Translations under genes and position numbers: made by a program | The notes under the pieces: model-generated | Databases searched by the model: none | Told to the model about the DNA's origin: nothing | Seen by the model: only the letters and a program-made list of their open reading frames with translations | Assembly (NCBI RefSeq): GCF_030817215.1 | Contig: NZ_JAUSZA010000001.1 | Location: 7,414,501-7,478,500, forward strand | Reading direction: 5' to 3' | DNA: 64,000 nt | From: Paenibacillus sp. V4I3 | GTDB taxonomy: Bacteria; Bacillota; Bacilli; Paenibacillales; NBRC-103111 | In this document: one piece after another, positions 34,300-42,944 of the stretch | How the letters are laid out: the number at the start of each line of letters is the position of its first letter | Position numbering within the stretch: position 1 is the stretch's first letter

Positions 34300-34983
34300 T
34301 CATTCTTTCATAGAATCCCCAGAAAGCTGTATCATAACAACTTGCTTGTCACTTAAATCAACAACTAATGTTATAGTGGGGATAAAGGTGGCAAAGAACC
34401 TCAAAGCTTTCGACTCTTTCAATTCATCTACAAATGTCCAACCAGTTGGGATAAAGCCAAACTCTTCATTTAAGTCAAAATATCCTTTTGTGAAAAAATC
34501 CTGAATGTCATTTGTATTGTCAATATCATACTTATCTAACTCATTGAGTTTAACGGAGTAACGAGTAAGTTCTCTTTTTTTACCATCTGTCCATATACTC
34601 ATGTCATTATTTCTAAATAAGTCATGTATAACCTGAATTATTCCGTTATTCGTACTGTCAAACATTTTTTTTGATTCTTGTTTAAGGTATTGCATATTAA
34701 CAACATCAATTTCATCTTCAACGTAAACAATTTTTACATCTTCAAAATGAGGTGCTATGTCATTCATTATTAAATAACGAACAGTTTCATCTTTCGCAGA
34801 ATAGACATTCATCATATTGTCCGAAAGAAGCGCACTGCCAGCTGAAAGCAATCGTGCTAATTCAGTCATATATGCAGGAGATTCAAGTGAAACCTTTTTC
34901 AAATTAAACCGCCTACCAAGTATTTGCTTCGCACTTCTGTTGGTTGGCATAGACTCCTCAATCCAATCGAACAAATTTACCAT
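34300..34983 (-). CDS. Unknown 227-aa protein (cassette gene)
   Basis: Soluble protein of mixed fold (LLSAGSALLSDNMMNVYSAKD near residue 47; the end contains TLVVDLSDKQVVMIQLSG). No catalytic motif seen and no family recognised. Between attC-like sites 17 and 18. Confidence 0.65.
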   Translation of the reverse strand: MVNLFDWIEESMPTNRSAKQILGRRFNLKKVSLESPAYMTELARLLSAGSALLSDNMMNVYSAKDETVRYLIMNDIAPHFEDVKIVYVEDEIDVVNMQYLKQESKKMFDSTNNGIIQVIHDLFRNNDMSIWTDGKKRELTRYSVKLNELDKYDIDNTNDIQDFFTKGYFDLNEEFGFIPTGWTFVDELKESKALRFFATFIPTITLVVDLSDKQVVMIQLSGDSMKE

Positions 34984-35077
34984 CCCTATCTATGTACAGT
35001 TGTTGCTCTTCTAAATTATACCATATAATGTTATTTCTTCAATAATTGCTCATGGACTAGGTTTGTGTCGAGTTATT

Positions 35078-35172
35078 GTGCTGAACTGTCCAATAGCTTA
35101 ACGAGGCTGTCGATCATGCCGGTAGCCTCGTCTTAGGTGTTATTGAGCTATAGTTCCTTCGTTAGTTTAACA
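35078..35172 (-). repeat. attC-like site 18
   Basis: Shows the full architecture: CTGAACTGTCCAATAGCTTA left boxes, CGAGGCT/AGCCTCG stem, TTGAGCTATAG (8 of 9 complementary to ATAGCTTAA), TTCGTTAGTT right box. It touches the lipoprotein stop. Confidence 0.87.
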
Positions 35173-35173
35173 A

Positions 35174-35644
35174 TCACTCCGTTACAACCTTGACATTTTC
35201 TCTAATGTCTAATTTCTTATTGGGTACAACCTGGTCAGTATATGCAAATGCTTGCTTATAAACATCTCCAGTTGTTGCATCAACAATTGCAAAAATTTCA
35301 TTGTCTGCATAATCATCACCATCGTTTGGATGTGGTGACTTCATTGATACTATATAGGCAGGCTGTTTACTTATATTTACTTCTTTACCTTTAAAACTGA
35401 CCAAATGGTATTCAATAATTACTTGACTTACATTTCCACCTTGAATATAAGTTTTTTTTGCATTTTCAATTGCAGTTTTTTCATCAATTTTAGGTTGGCT
35501 TGTCGGGGGTTCTAAGTAAAGTCCATCTGGTAACTTTTTAATTTCAAAATGCGTTTTTCCATTATTAAAAGATGTAACCTTCGGTTCATTCGAACATCCC
35601 GTAAGTAAGATTAATACTGACACGAAAAACAAAATATACTTCAT
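35174..35644 (-). CDS. Lipoprotein with PepSY-like fold (cassette gene)
   Basis: 156 residues. Signal peptide ending LILLTGCSN (Cys near 17). The exported part has DEKTAIENAKKTYIQGGNVSQ and later DNEIFAIVDATTGDVYKQAFAY, the helix-strand and ending of PepSY-like domains. GGAGGGG before ATG 35644. The stop lies 2 bases from site 18. Confidence 0.7.
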   Translation of the reverse strand: MKYILFFVSVLILLTGCSNEPKVTSFNNGKTHFEIKKLPDGLYLEPPTSQPKIDEKTAIENAKKTYIQGGNVSQVIIEYHLVSFKGKEVNISKQPAYIVSMKSPHPNDGDDYADNEIFAIVDATTGDVYKQAFAYTDQVVPNKKLDIRENVKVVTE

Positions 35645-35810
35645 AATAATTCCCCTCCAGTACATAGATTTCATCCTAAATAAATCCTGATTAATAAATC
35701 TGGGAGTTCAAGTTTAGTTCTAATTATTTAGACTGAAGTATATGGGAAAAGTTTCAATATCATACAAATACTTTAGTGTTAAGTAGTAATATACATACTC
35801 GTTCCTGTTG

Positions 35811-35895
35811 AACATTAATTCACGTTACTTCAATGAGAAAGAGGAGCTGCATCACTGCAGGCTCCCCCACTATCAGTGTCCCGTTAGCGGAATGA
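35811..35895 (-). repeat. attC-like site 19
   Basis: TTCACGTTACTTCAATGAG left box, GAGGAGCTGC/GCAGGCTCCCC stem, CTATCAGTGTCCCGTTAGCG right box. Confidence 0.8.
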
Positions 35896-35911
35896 CGGTT
35901 TGTTTATTACT

Positions 35912-36172
35912 TCAATTCTCTTCTTTGTTTGTTGCATTGCGTAAAATCCCTACAAATAACAAACCAATAACAATGAATATAAGAACAACAATAAAAGTAA
36001 ATAAAGCAGGTTTTGTTGTCGATATTTCAAAAAACATCGGTATTGGACCATGATGTATTTCCCTTTCCAAATCAACAATAACCCAAATTTCATAAATTTT
36101 TGCCACGATGTAACCTACAACTAGGCCAACAAATCCACCTAAATAGTAATAGGGATGAATCCTTTCTGCCAT
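35912..36172 (-). CDS. 86-aa two-helix membrane protein (cassette gene)
   Basis: Two membrane segments (YYLGGFVGLVVGYIVAKIYE and LFTFIVVLIFIVIGLLFVGI) around a charged loop; no family recognised. AAGAAGG ribosome site. Possible small membrane or immunity-like peptide; unproven. Confidence 0.65.
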   Translation of the reverse strand: MAERIHPYYYLGGFVGLVVGYIVAKIYEIWVIVDLEREIHHGPIPMFFEISTTKPALFTFIVVLIFIVIGLLFVGILRNATNKEEN

Positions 36173-36247
36173 TGAGCACCTTCTTCCCGAAGATTGGTTA
36201 AATAGATAAATTCTCCGTCAGTTCTTTTCCTCATACTACCACAATTG

Positions 36248-36344
36248 GAACTAAACTGTCCGTTCGTACAACAGGCCACCGAGTTTATCACCGGCAGCCT
36301 GTTTGACCTTTGTTATGAAGCTATCGTTCACCGTTAGTTCAGCA
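36248..36344 (-). repeat. attC-like site 20
   Basis: GAACTAAACTGTCCGTTCGT, CAGGCCACCG/CCGGCAGCCTG stem, then AAGCTATCGTTCACCGTTAG. The stop of the gene at 36347 follows 2 bases later. Confidence 0.86.
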
Positions 36345-36346
36345 CC

Positions 36347-36937
36347 TTATTTTTTTATCCAAATATTTTTATATAGGTCGACAATTGTAAGATTAACTAT
36401 ACCAACATCTTTAATGTTATCTTCATTTGGTAATTCTCTCAAAAAGAATGTGAAAGAAAAACAATCTCCATCCTTATAATTCAAACCACATTGACCTGTT
36501 AGCTGAGCGTTGTATGTTTTTCCATTATATTCGGCTGTCAATATTGTAGTTGAAGATGTAGTGAAGGAATGAATGTTGATCGTCTCATGGTGGAGAGCAG
36601 AGATTAGCGTTGCACCTGATAAAGAATATTGTCCACTTGATCTAAATCCGATATCAAATCCTCCATTGTGTGTCACCTTGAGCCATGATACGTAAATCCT
36701 ATGCTCTCCATCATTATAAATCTCTTTTCCAATGTTACTTTCTAAATCTGACAAATCGACTTCAAGTGAATACCTTCCATCTAACTGGTGACCATTTTTA
36801 TCTGTAAATTCTACTGTATTGTTTGCAAGAATAGCCATTCCACCAAACCATAAGCTGAATAACCCCGATGACCATAGAATTGCAACCGTTACTGCTATAA
36901 AAAGTAAGGTGATGTAGAGCATCTTTCTAGCTTTCAT
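36347..36937 (-). CDS. Membrane-anchored extracellular protein (cassette gene)
   Basis: 196 residues. One N-terminal membrane segment (MLYITLLFIAVTVAILWSSG), then a beta-rich extracellular part (EYNGKTYNAQLTGQCGLNYKDG with two cysteines). No domain recognised. GAGGAGG site before ATG. Cassette between sites 20 and 21. Confidence 0.66.
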   Translation of the reverse strand: MKARKMLYITLLFIAVTVAILWSSGLFSLWFGGMAILANNTVEFTDKNGHQLDGRYSLEVDLSDLESNIGKEIYNDGEHRIYVSWLKVTHNGGFDIGFRSSGQYSLSGATLISALHHETINIHSFTTSSTTILTAEYNGKTYNAQLTGQCGLNYKDGDCFSFTFFLRELPNEDNIKDVGIVNLTIVDLYKNIWIKK

Positions 36938-37104
36938 GTTTATTAGCCTCCTCTCGTATGATTGGATGCATAATCCACGTTTATTACAAATTATTGTGCA
37001 AACGAGGCTGATAATCGAACCTCATTTACGACATATTATATGTCAACATAACTAGTTAGACGTACATAAATTGGAAAAAGTTTCTTTATGAAATTTGTTG
37101 CAAT

Positions 37105-37190
37105 TCAACTATCCTGCCCGTTCGCAACGAAGGGCTGCAACGCGGCAGCCCTTGTGATATTTAACTTCGTTCTTACGTTAGTTGAGTGAG
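37105..37190 (-). repeat. attC-like site 21
   Basis: ACTATCCTGCCCGTTCGCAA, AAGGGCTGC/GCAGCCCTT 9-bp stem, then AACTTCGTTCTTACGTTAG. Confidence 0.83.
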
Positions 37191-37207
37191 AGGAATAAGT
37201 TTCCAAC

Positions 37208-37657
37208 CTATTTTTGTTTTGTTTCTGTTATTTTAAAAGTGCCCGTTCCCTTATTAATATGGTTTCCTTCGAGCCAATCCACTTCTACCGATACAGGTAT
37301 ATTTAGCGGTAGCACTAAATCCGATAACGTTATCTTTTCATTCGAATCTAATTTTGAAACGACTGTTTTTGAATCAGCTTTTACAGTCTTACCTGAAAGC
37401 TTTTCTTCTGTATCCACTCTGTAATATACAACTACACTTTTAACAGAAGCACTCCCTGTATACATAAATTCAATATCGTAACCCTGTTGTCCTAGAGCAT
37501 TAATTTTTGGAATCATCACTAATTTCCAATTTTCTAAGCCGTTTTGATTCGTTAATGTTGTATCGACAGGAAGAATTCTAGAATCATTGTTATCATTATT
37601 TTTTGAACAACCCATAATAAATATGATACATGCAATTATTATCAAAGATTTTCTCAT
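37208..37657 (-). CDS. Lipoprotein of unknown function (cassette gene)
   Basis: 149 residues. Signal peptide ending IIFIMGCSKN (Cys near 16), then an Ig-like beta-sandwich pattern (VSVEVDWLEGNHINKGTGTF at the end). AAGAGGTG site. Last cassette gene toward the array's promoter-proximal end. Confidence 0.68.
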   Translation of the reverse strand: MRKSLIIIACIIFIMGCSKNNDNNDSRILPVDTTLTNQNGLENWKLVMIPKINALGQQGYDIEFMYTGSASVKSVVVYYRVDTEEKLSGKTVKADSKTVVSKLDSNEKITLSDLVLPLNIPVSVEVDWLEGNHINKGTGTFKITETKQK

Positions 37658-37736
37658 TACATCATCACCTCTTTTTCTTATACGAAAAATAAGTAAATTT
37701 GTTTCATTTTTCCAAATTAAAACACGAGCTGAGAAT

Positions 37737-37820
37737 GAGCAAATCTGCCCGATAGCTTAAGAGGCTGCCACTCGCTTTCGCGGCGGCAGCCTCAATTTGT
37801 AGTTTATTGAAGTAACAATG
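37737..37820 (-). repeat. attC-like site 22, right box drifted
   Basis: AATCTGCCCGATAGCTTAAG left box, AGAGGCTGCC/GGCAGCCTC stem; the expected right box is only AGTAACAATG. The tRNA-like sequence starts right after it. Confidence 0.7.
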
Positions 37821-37821
37821 T

Positions 37822-37908
37822 CGAATTTTCAGTCCTTTGCTCTACCGACTGAGTTACCAACCCTTTTGGGCTTGTGATGGCTTGGGACGAATTGAACCTC
37901 CGACACAA
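37822..37908 (-). pseudogene. Two displaced halves of a tRNA-Phe-like sequence
   Basis: On the minus strand the 3' half comes first (37908-37878; GTGTCGGAGGTTCAATTCG, ending AAGCCA), then a 14-base spacer, then the 5' half (37863-37822; GGTAACTCAGTCGGTAGAGC, then AAGGACTGAAAA with a GAA anticodon loop). Both halves match bacterial tRNA-Phe. The T arm lacks one base and the anticodon stem's 3' side is missing, so neither half is functional. Possibly a relic of tRNA-targeted integration. Confidence 0.75.
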
Positions 37909-37993
37909 TTTCGAGAAGGCAGCTACGCATACTATTTTGGACATGAGGCTGCCATGAAATTTACTCACGTTAATTTAATTATTCTAGATCACA

Positions 37994-39280
37994 TTAGGCT
38001 AAATATTGAACCGAAGCTGAAATTAGTGATAGACAACGCTTATAAAAATAATCATAGTGTCTATCATCCTCAATATTGATTTTTGTTGTTTCATGATGAC
38101 GAATCCTAAAGCTGTTCCCGATTTGCGTAAGTTCAAAAAATTCCTTTTCGAATAGATCCATATAATGAGCTTTTTGACCGCTCATATCTCCAATAATCTT
38201 ACTTACAGATTTCTTCTTGTCCAAAGTAGGAGAATAATATGTTTTAAGCCTCTCAAAAGCATCCCATAGTTTTTCAACAGCAATATTAAGATTACCTTTA
38301 TCGTAATAGTTTGCTGCTTCTTGGAGCAACTCTTTGAGACCTGCTTCCTGAATCGGTACTAATGCACTATCCTTTATTTGTATATTAAATGTGCTTGCGA
38401 CTTTACCATTACTCAGCTTGAAAGGAACTTCATTCAGTTTAAAAATTGCATTAACTTCTGCCTCGAAATCAGTATTCTTGTTATATGTTTCAAAAAACTC
38501 TATTGCATCGATTACACAATTGGGTGAACTTGAAAACACAAAATCTTTTAAGTTATTAGTTTCCACATACTGACCCTGCTCATTAAAACATTTAGGTATG
38601 TAAAATTGCCGAATATCAGCGATAACCTCTTCATTTGTTGTAACATCGTAATCCCAACCAGTAGTCTTATCTGTTTTTCGATAAACATCATTATTTTTTT
38701 CAAACAGTTGATATATTTGATTCCTAGCGTTCTTTTTGATTGAAAGTGGCATTCTTTTCTCTTTAATTGCCTTTTGATTCCTTTGAGAAAACGGAATAAA
38801 TAGTTTGTTTTCTGCTAAATCATAAATCCTCCAACTATAGACATCTCGGTTGGAAATCTTTCCTGCTGGGTAAACTTCATACCCATCGTTTTTAAGGAAT
38901 TTGTTAACTTCGTCCAAAAACTTTTCCCAATATCCATTCTCGTTTCTTACTGTCGGATGAAAAATCTCACAGATGAATTTCAAATATATTTCATCACTTC
39001 CGTTTTTTAATTGGAATCGTTCGTCTTCAAATACCCAACAAAATGGATAATCATCATTGTTTACTGTATGTTGCCAAATATCTTCTTCAGCATTGCAGTA
39101 CCGTTTATCTAGACTTGGCATTTCCTTTAAATCATATAGTCTCTTGCAAAACTCGAATTCTTCTAACCTTCCAAAGTAATTGTACTGCACTTTTTGCATC
39201 TCCCATAAATCAGGTATGTCCATCCCATATTCAAACAAATCGAAAATATCACGTTTGGTTATCTCACTTATGGAATTCAT
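37994..39280 (-). CDS. AbiJ-like protein with C-terminal HEPN domain
   Basis: 428 residues. The N-terminal segment ITKRDIFDLFEYGMDI followed by YFGRLEEFEFCKRLYDL matches the AbiJ N-terminal (NTD4-type) domain. The C-terminal helical domain (LQEAANYYDKGNLNIAVEKL, then FRIRHHETTK near residue 395) is HEPN-like with an Arg-His-rich motif. AbiJ-type proteins abort phage infection, presumably through RNA cleavage; here only the domain pairing is seen. First gene of the defence-like block, read leftward like the rest. Confidence 0.72.
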   Translation of the reverse strand: MNSISEITKRDIFDLFEYGMDIPDLWEMQKVQYNYFGRLEEFEFCKRLYDLKEMPSLDKRYCNAEEDIWQHTVNNDDYPFCWVFEDERFQLKNGSDEIYLKFICEIFHPTVRNENGYWEKFLDEVNKFLKNDGYEVYPAGKISNRDVYSWRIYDLAENKLFIPFSQRNQKAIKEKRMPLSIKKNARNQIYQLFEKNNDVYRKTDKTTGWDYDVTTNEEVIADIRQFYIPKCFNEQGQYVETNNLKDFVFSSSPNCVIDAIEFFETYNKNTDFEAEVNAIFKLNEVPFKLSNGKVASTFNIQIKDSALVPIQEAGLKELLQEAANYYDKGNLNIAVEKLWDAFERLKTYYSPTLDKKKSVSKIIGDMSGQKAHYMDLFEKEFFELTQIGNSFRIRHHETTKINIEDDRHYDYFYKRCLSLISASVQYLA

Positions 39281-39598
39281 TTGTTTGATTGCTACTCCTT
39301 TGTTCCGATTGTTGACAGAATAATCTAATTCCTATCATTTACTAATATTCTTGGATTAAATGAACGAAATTGCCAAAGTCGGGTTATTCATTCAAACTCT
39401 GTCTAAGCGATTCACTATAGCGCAAATTTCAAACGTGGTCCTATTTCCTTGAACCCCTTCCCTAATATAAAAGGCGTTTGGCACACTTCGTCCTCCCGTA
39501 ATCAGCCTCTAGTGTAGAGATACCTGTCCAATGACACAAATGCATTCTAGCTGAAGTTAATGGGCATTGAGATTTGTAATGTTAAAACGTCATTTGTA
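39281..39598. other. 318-bp gap between defence genes
   Basis: AT-rich; no gene, hairpin terminator or cassette repeat is convincing. Confidence 0.5.
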
Positions 39599-40732
39599 TT
39601 AACCATGTTCTGGCTTGCTTACAAATCCAAAGGCATTCCATAAATAGTTAATAATTGTTGAAATAACCCTTTCTAAATCTTGATTTACATGCGAATCAAT
39701 CATTATTTCTGGTAGTTGAAGGAAGTCATCATCAATTGATTGAGGAGCTGAAATGAAAGATGCCCCGTAAGAACTTCCTATTACCCCCCTTGCCCCAATT
39801 ATGTTAACAAATATGTAAAAAGGATCTTGCATGTTTAACTCTCTATAATTTATTAATTGATTAAGAATTGATTCTCTAAGTGAATTTTCAAAATGTGTTG
39901 CGCTAAAAAACTCTTTACGTGGCTCATCATAGCTTTTACGATAATTAAACGAAAGGTTTGACACCTGCTCAATAATAGCGCTCCGGAATACTTGGGTATG
40001 CCCCCTATAACCATTGGCACCAATTGATTGATAGTATAATCCATGTGCATTTATTCCTTGGTTATATCCTGAACCGCCCAGGATAGAAAGATTAATACTA
40101 TTTCGCCTTTCGGTTATAGGATAATTTGATTCGATATCAAATGCAGAAGTTGGTAAGAAGTGAACTAGTACAAGTGGCGTCTCTTGTTTGTAAACATTTA
40201 ATGTTTTTTCAATACGTTGTACACGAAATCGATTGTATTGCTCAAGAAAATGATCTCTAACATTCATCATTCTTCTAATATCAGATGTACCTGCAGGGAC
40301 TTTAGCAGAGGCTGTACGTATCATAAACTTGTAATTCTTTACCATATGCGGCCCATTCCAGCTCCTTGGTACGCGGATATGGATAACATGCCCTCCATTG
40401 GCCAAGGAAATATGTCTATATAATATATTTGTAAGAGCTGGATCAGTATTAGTTTCTACCCACTGCTTATACTTTAAAATTTCTTGATCCGGGTTGATAT
40501 CAATACCACTAACATTAACCGGAGTCCCATCCCTCTCCTTCACCCCTATAAAAAGATCTCCTCCTTGTGTATTTGCAAACGCAACTACCTCTTCAACTAG
40601 ACTGATATTATTTGAAATCGTTTCTTTAAATTCGAGCTGTAACCCTTCTGTAGCACCACTTTCAATTAATAATTTCAAATCGTTTTCCTTCACTTCATCG
40701 AAAGCTTTATGAAAAGTTGTCATTTCTTCCAT
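39599..40732 (-). CDS. AlbA_2/Schlafen-type ATP-binding protein
   Basis: 377 residues. The N-terminal AlbA_2 (Slfn) domain has LQLEFKETI (near 30), EVVAFANTQGGDLFIGVKERDG and a later RVPRSWNGPHMV, then a long C-terminal part without recognised motif. Slfn-type domains occur in RNA/tRNA-cleaving or nucleotide-binding proteins and in transcription regulators, often in defence islands. A start at 40723 is also possible. Spaced 226 bases from the OLD gene, so possibly a separate transcript. Confidence 0.75.
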   Translation of the reverse strand: MEEMTTFHKAFDEVKENDLKLLIESGATEGLQLEFKETISNNISLVEEVVAFANTQGGDLFIGVKERDGTPVNVSGIDINPDQEILKYKQWVETNTDPALTNILYRHISLANGGHVIHIRVPRSWNGPHMVKNYKFMIRTASAKVPAGTSDIRRMMNVRDHFLEQYNRFRVQRIEKTLNVYKQETPLVLVHFLPTSAFDIESNYPITERRNSINLSILGGSGYNQGINAHGLYYQSIGANGYRGHTQVFRSAIIEQVSNLSFNYRKSYDEPRKEFFSATHFENSLRESILNQLINYRELNMQDPFYIFVNIIGARGVIGSSYGASFISAPQSIDDDFLQLPEIMIDSHVNQDLERVISTIINYLWNAFGFVSKPEHG

Positions 40733-40958
40733 GCCCCTTCAATTAATATAGGTTAGCTGTTTTAATTTTTGTCCATCATGCTAAGTTGCAACGAACAACT
40801 GACTATCATAGTTAATGCTTGTATTCTGGATTCAGAGCAGTGCAGCGGCTTCTAGCAAAGCGCAACAAGAGATCACGTACACTGTTAAGTGGACTAAATG
40901 CTCAAATCTAATTCGGGACTCAAGAGATCATTGAGGGTGCTTTTGTGTGAATAAATAA

Positions 40959-42734
40959 TTAAGAAGATGAATCCTTCTTCTTGATCTGATTTATCTCAAG
41001 GAATTCTTGAAGTTTTATCGGGAAAATTTTCTCTCCAAATTGAGAGATATCTTTGAGTGCGTTCCAGATTCCAACACTGTTTTTGTCATTGGAGTCATAG
41101 CCTATAACCGACTCAAGTTTTGGAATGTTAAAATGTATTTTCGCAAAGGATGCTTCCGAAATTAATCTCCAATTCGTTGTTATCATTGAACGTTTGGTTT
41201 TATCATTCAATGCTTCACCTTTGGAATTAAAAATTATAATTTGCTCTAAACCTTCATTGTAGAGATGACTTTTTTGTAACTCTTCGGTTGATGTAAAGGT
41301 GAGTTGTGAGACAAAATCTTGTTTAAAGTCGAAATCATTAATCACAAAATAGTCAATACCAAAATGTTTACAGAGTTTTATTAATATTGAAGCGGTTAAT
41401 TTACCATGATGAGGAACAATAGCAATATTATTAAAATTCAAATATGTTGCAGCAAACTTTTCATCACCTGTAATACCTAATACATATCTTCTGATAATTT
41501 CTTTATACGTCATCAGATCGTTGGGGCCTTCCACTAGTAATACTTTTTTGCTGAATATTATTTTATTTAAATTGGGTTCAATTAGCTTAATATAATTGTT
41601 GTAATCTTTAATTTCAGATAGTGCTTCATCATCTTTATCTTCGAAAATTTCTTTATTATGCTTGTTGTACTTTAAAACAGTTTGCTTTGTTATTTCATCA
41701 AACTCAAAACGAATCAAGCCTCGGGTATCAAATATATCCAACATTTTGTCAGAATGCGTTGTATAAATTACTTGATGTCCCTTTTCTGCTAATCCACAAA
41801 GGACGGTTTTGTAGAAATATTCTTGGTGATTTTCATGCAAAAAGCTTTCAGGTTCTTCAAATAAAAACAGGCACTTGTCAACTTCGTTGCTCTCCGCTAT
41901 TGCTTGAATTACTGCCATTACAAACATAGAGATGTAGCCATCGCCAAAATGGTCAATTGGAACTAGATTATCCATATCTCCGTTAAGACCAACTTTAAAC
42001 ATCATCTCTAAAAATATATCTTCATAATCAGGTAATCCAAATTCAATGTGGCACTGATTCTGTCTTAAATTTGTTGAATAATTAAATTGTATTTTGCAAA
42101 GAAACTCATTTAACTTTGAGTTTGCAAGTACTTTATCAGTCGCGCTTTTTACTTCCCCTTTAAAAACATCTTTTTTGCCGACCATAATATTGTCTGTATC
42201 AACTATGCTTTTGATATGCTTTGCTAGAAAAGAAGACAGATTTCCCCAACTCGTTTTCTTTGTCGATATTTCTTTTTTGATTTCATGGAAGTTTATGTAG
42301 AATATTTCAAAATACTTTGCTGCACCGAAAGCGCCAGAACTCCTGTTACTTTGATTGTAATCATCATAGGAACTAATTTTTGTGCTCTCTATTTCATGAC
42401 CATCGAGTTTGATTTCTAAAAAATGATATCCAGTGAGATTCGCCGTCCCCCATTCAACTTTAGGCTCGCTACTACTGGTTACTTTAGTTACAATTTTAGG
42501 TATATTGCTATAAGACCTTTTGTGGAAGTCGTTGATTGTAAAGGTATCTTTAGTCACATACTTTTCTGTTATTCCATACAAAATTGAATTAAGAAAATTT
42601 GTCTTACCTGCATTATTGTATCCCACTATTGCTACTGGTTTTTTATAATCGCTATTAGGAAAACTAACAGTAACTTCTTGGCCAAATGACCTGTAATTTT
42701 GGACTTTTATGCCCTCAATACGAATATGGCTCAT
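40959..42734 (-). CDS. OLD-family ATPase with Toprim nuclease domain
   Basis: 591 residues. Walker A GYNNAGKTNFLNSI (near 37), signature region, Walker B LFLFEEPES (near 290) and the His of YTTHSDKML. The Toprim domain follows with VLLVEGPNDLMTY (near 390) and FVINDFDFK. OLD proteins are ATP-dependent DNA nucleases in phage defence; GajA of Gabija is one, but no GajB-like UvrD helicase is adjacent here, so this is not standard Gabija. The start at 42734 has GAGGTG at 9 bases. Confidence 0.88.
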   Translation of the reverse strand: MSHIRIEGIKVQNYRSFGQEVTVSFPNSDYKKPVAIVGYNNAGKTNFLNSILYGITEKYVTKDTFTINDFHKRSYSNIPKIVTKVTSSSEPKVEWGTANLTGYHFLEIKLDGHEIESTKISSYDDYNQSNRSSGAFGAAKYFEIFYINFHEIKKEISTKKTSWGNLSSFLAKHIKSIVDTDNIMVGKKDVFKGEVKSATDKVLANSKLNEFLCKIQFNYSTNLRQNQCHIEFGLPDYEDIFLEMMFKVGLNGDMDNLVPIDHFGDGYISMFVMAVIQAIAESNEVDKCLFLFEEPESFLHENHQEYFYKTVLCGLAEKGHQVIYTTHSDKMLDIFDTRGLIRFEFDEITKQTVLKYNKHNKEIFEDKDDEALSEIKDYNNYIKLIEPNLNKIIFSKKVLLVEGPNDLMTYKEIIRRYVLGITGDEKFAATYLNFNNIAIVPHHGKLTASILIKLCKHFGIDYFVINDFDFKQDFVSQLTFTSTEELQKSHLYNEGLEQIIIFNSKGEALNDKTKRSMITTNWRLISEASFAKIHFNIPKLESVIGYDSNDKNSVGIWNALKDISQFGEKIFPIKLQEFLEINQIKKKDSSS

Positions 42735-42944
42735 TGTATAATGCACCTCTAATTCTTAGTTGAAAGTACTAAGCAATTCACAGTGAATCAAATTATCACA
42801 TGTGTATAGATCGCCATCCCAAAATCGTCCCGCTGAACAATCTCTAAAATGCGGGACGCGTCATGAGAATATCATAATTTATCATAAAAGATATAATTAC
42901 CATCCCAAATCTGAATTACCTAGTTCTAATTGTTACGTTGCATT

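Noticed and set aside
17808-37820. Cassette repeats as simple terminators or REP-type repeats
   Set aside because: Terminators would not share conserved outer boxes (CTATCGTTCTCCGTTAG) and a hairpin of varying sequence; the steady position after single genes fits cassette sites better.
37822-37908. A working circularly permuted tRNA
   Set aside because: The T arm lacks a base and the anticodon stem is incomplete, so two damaged halves are more likely.
40959-42734. Gabija system
   Set aside because: Only the GajA-like OLD protein is present; no UvrD-type GajB helicase is adjacent.
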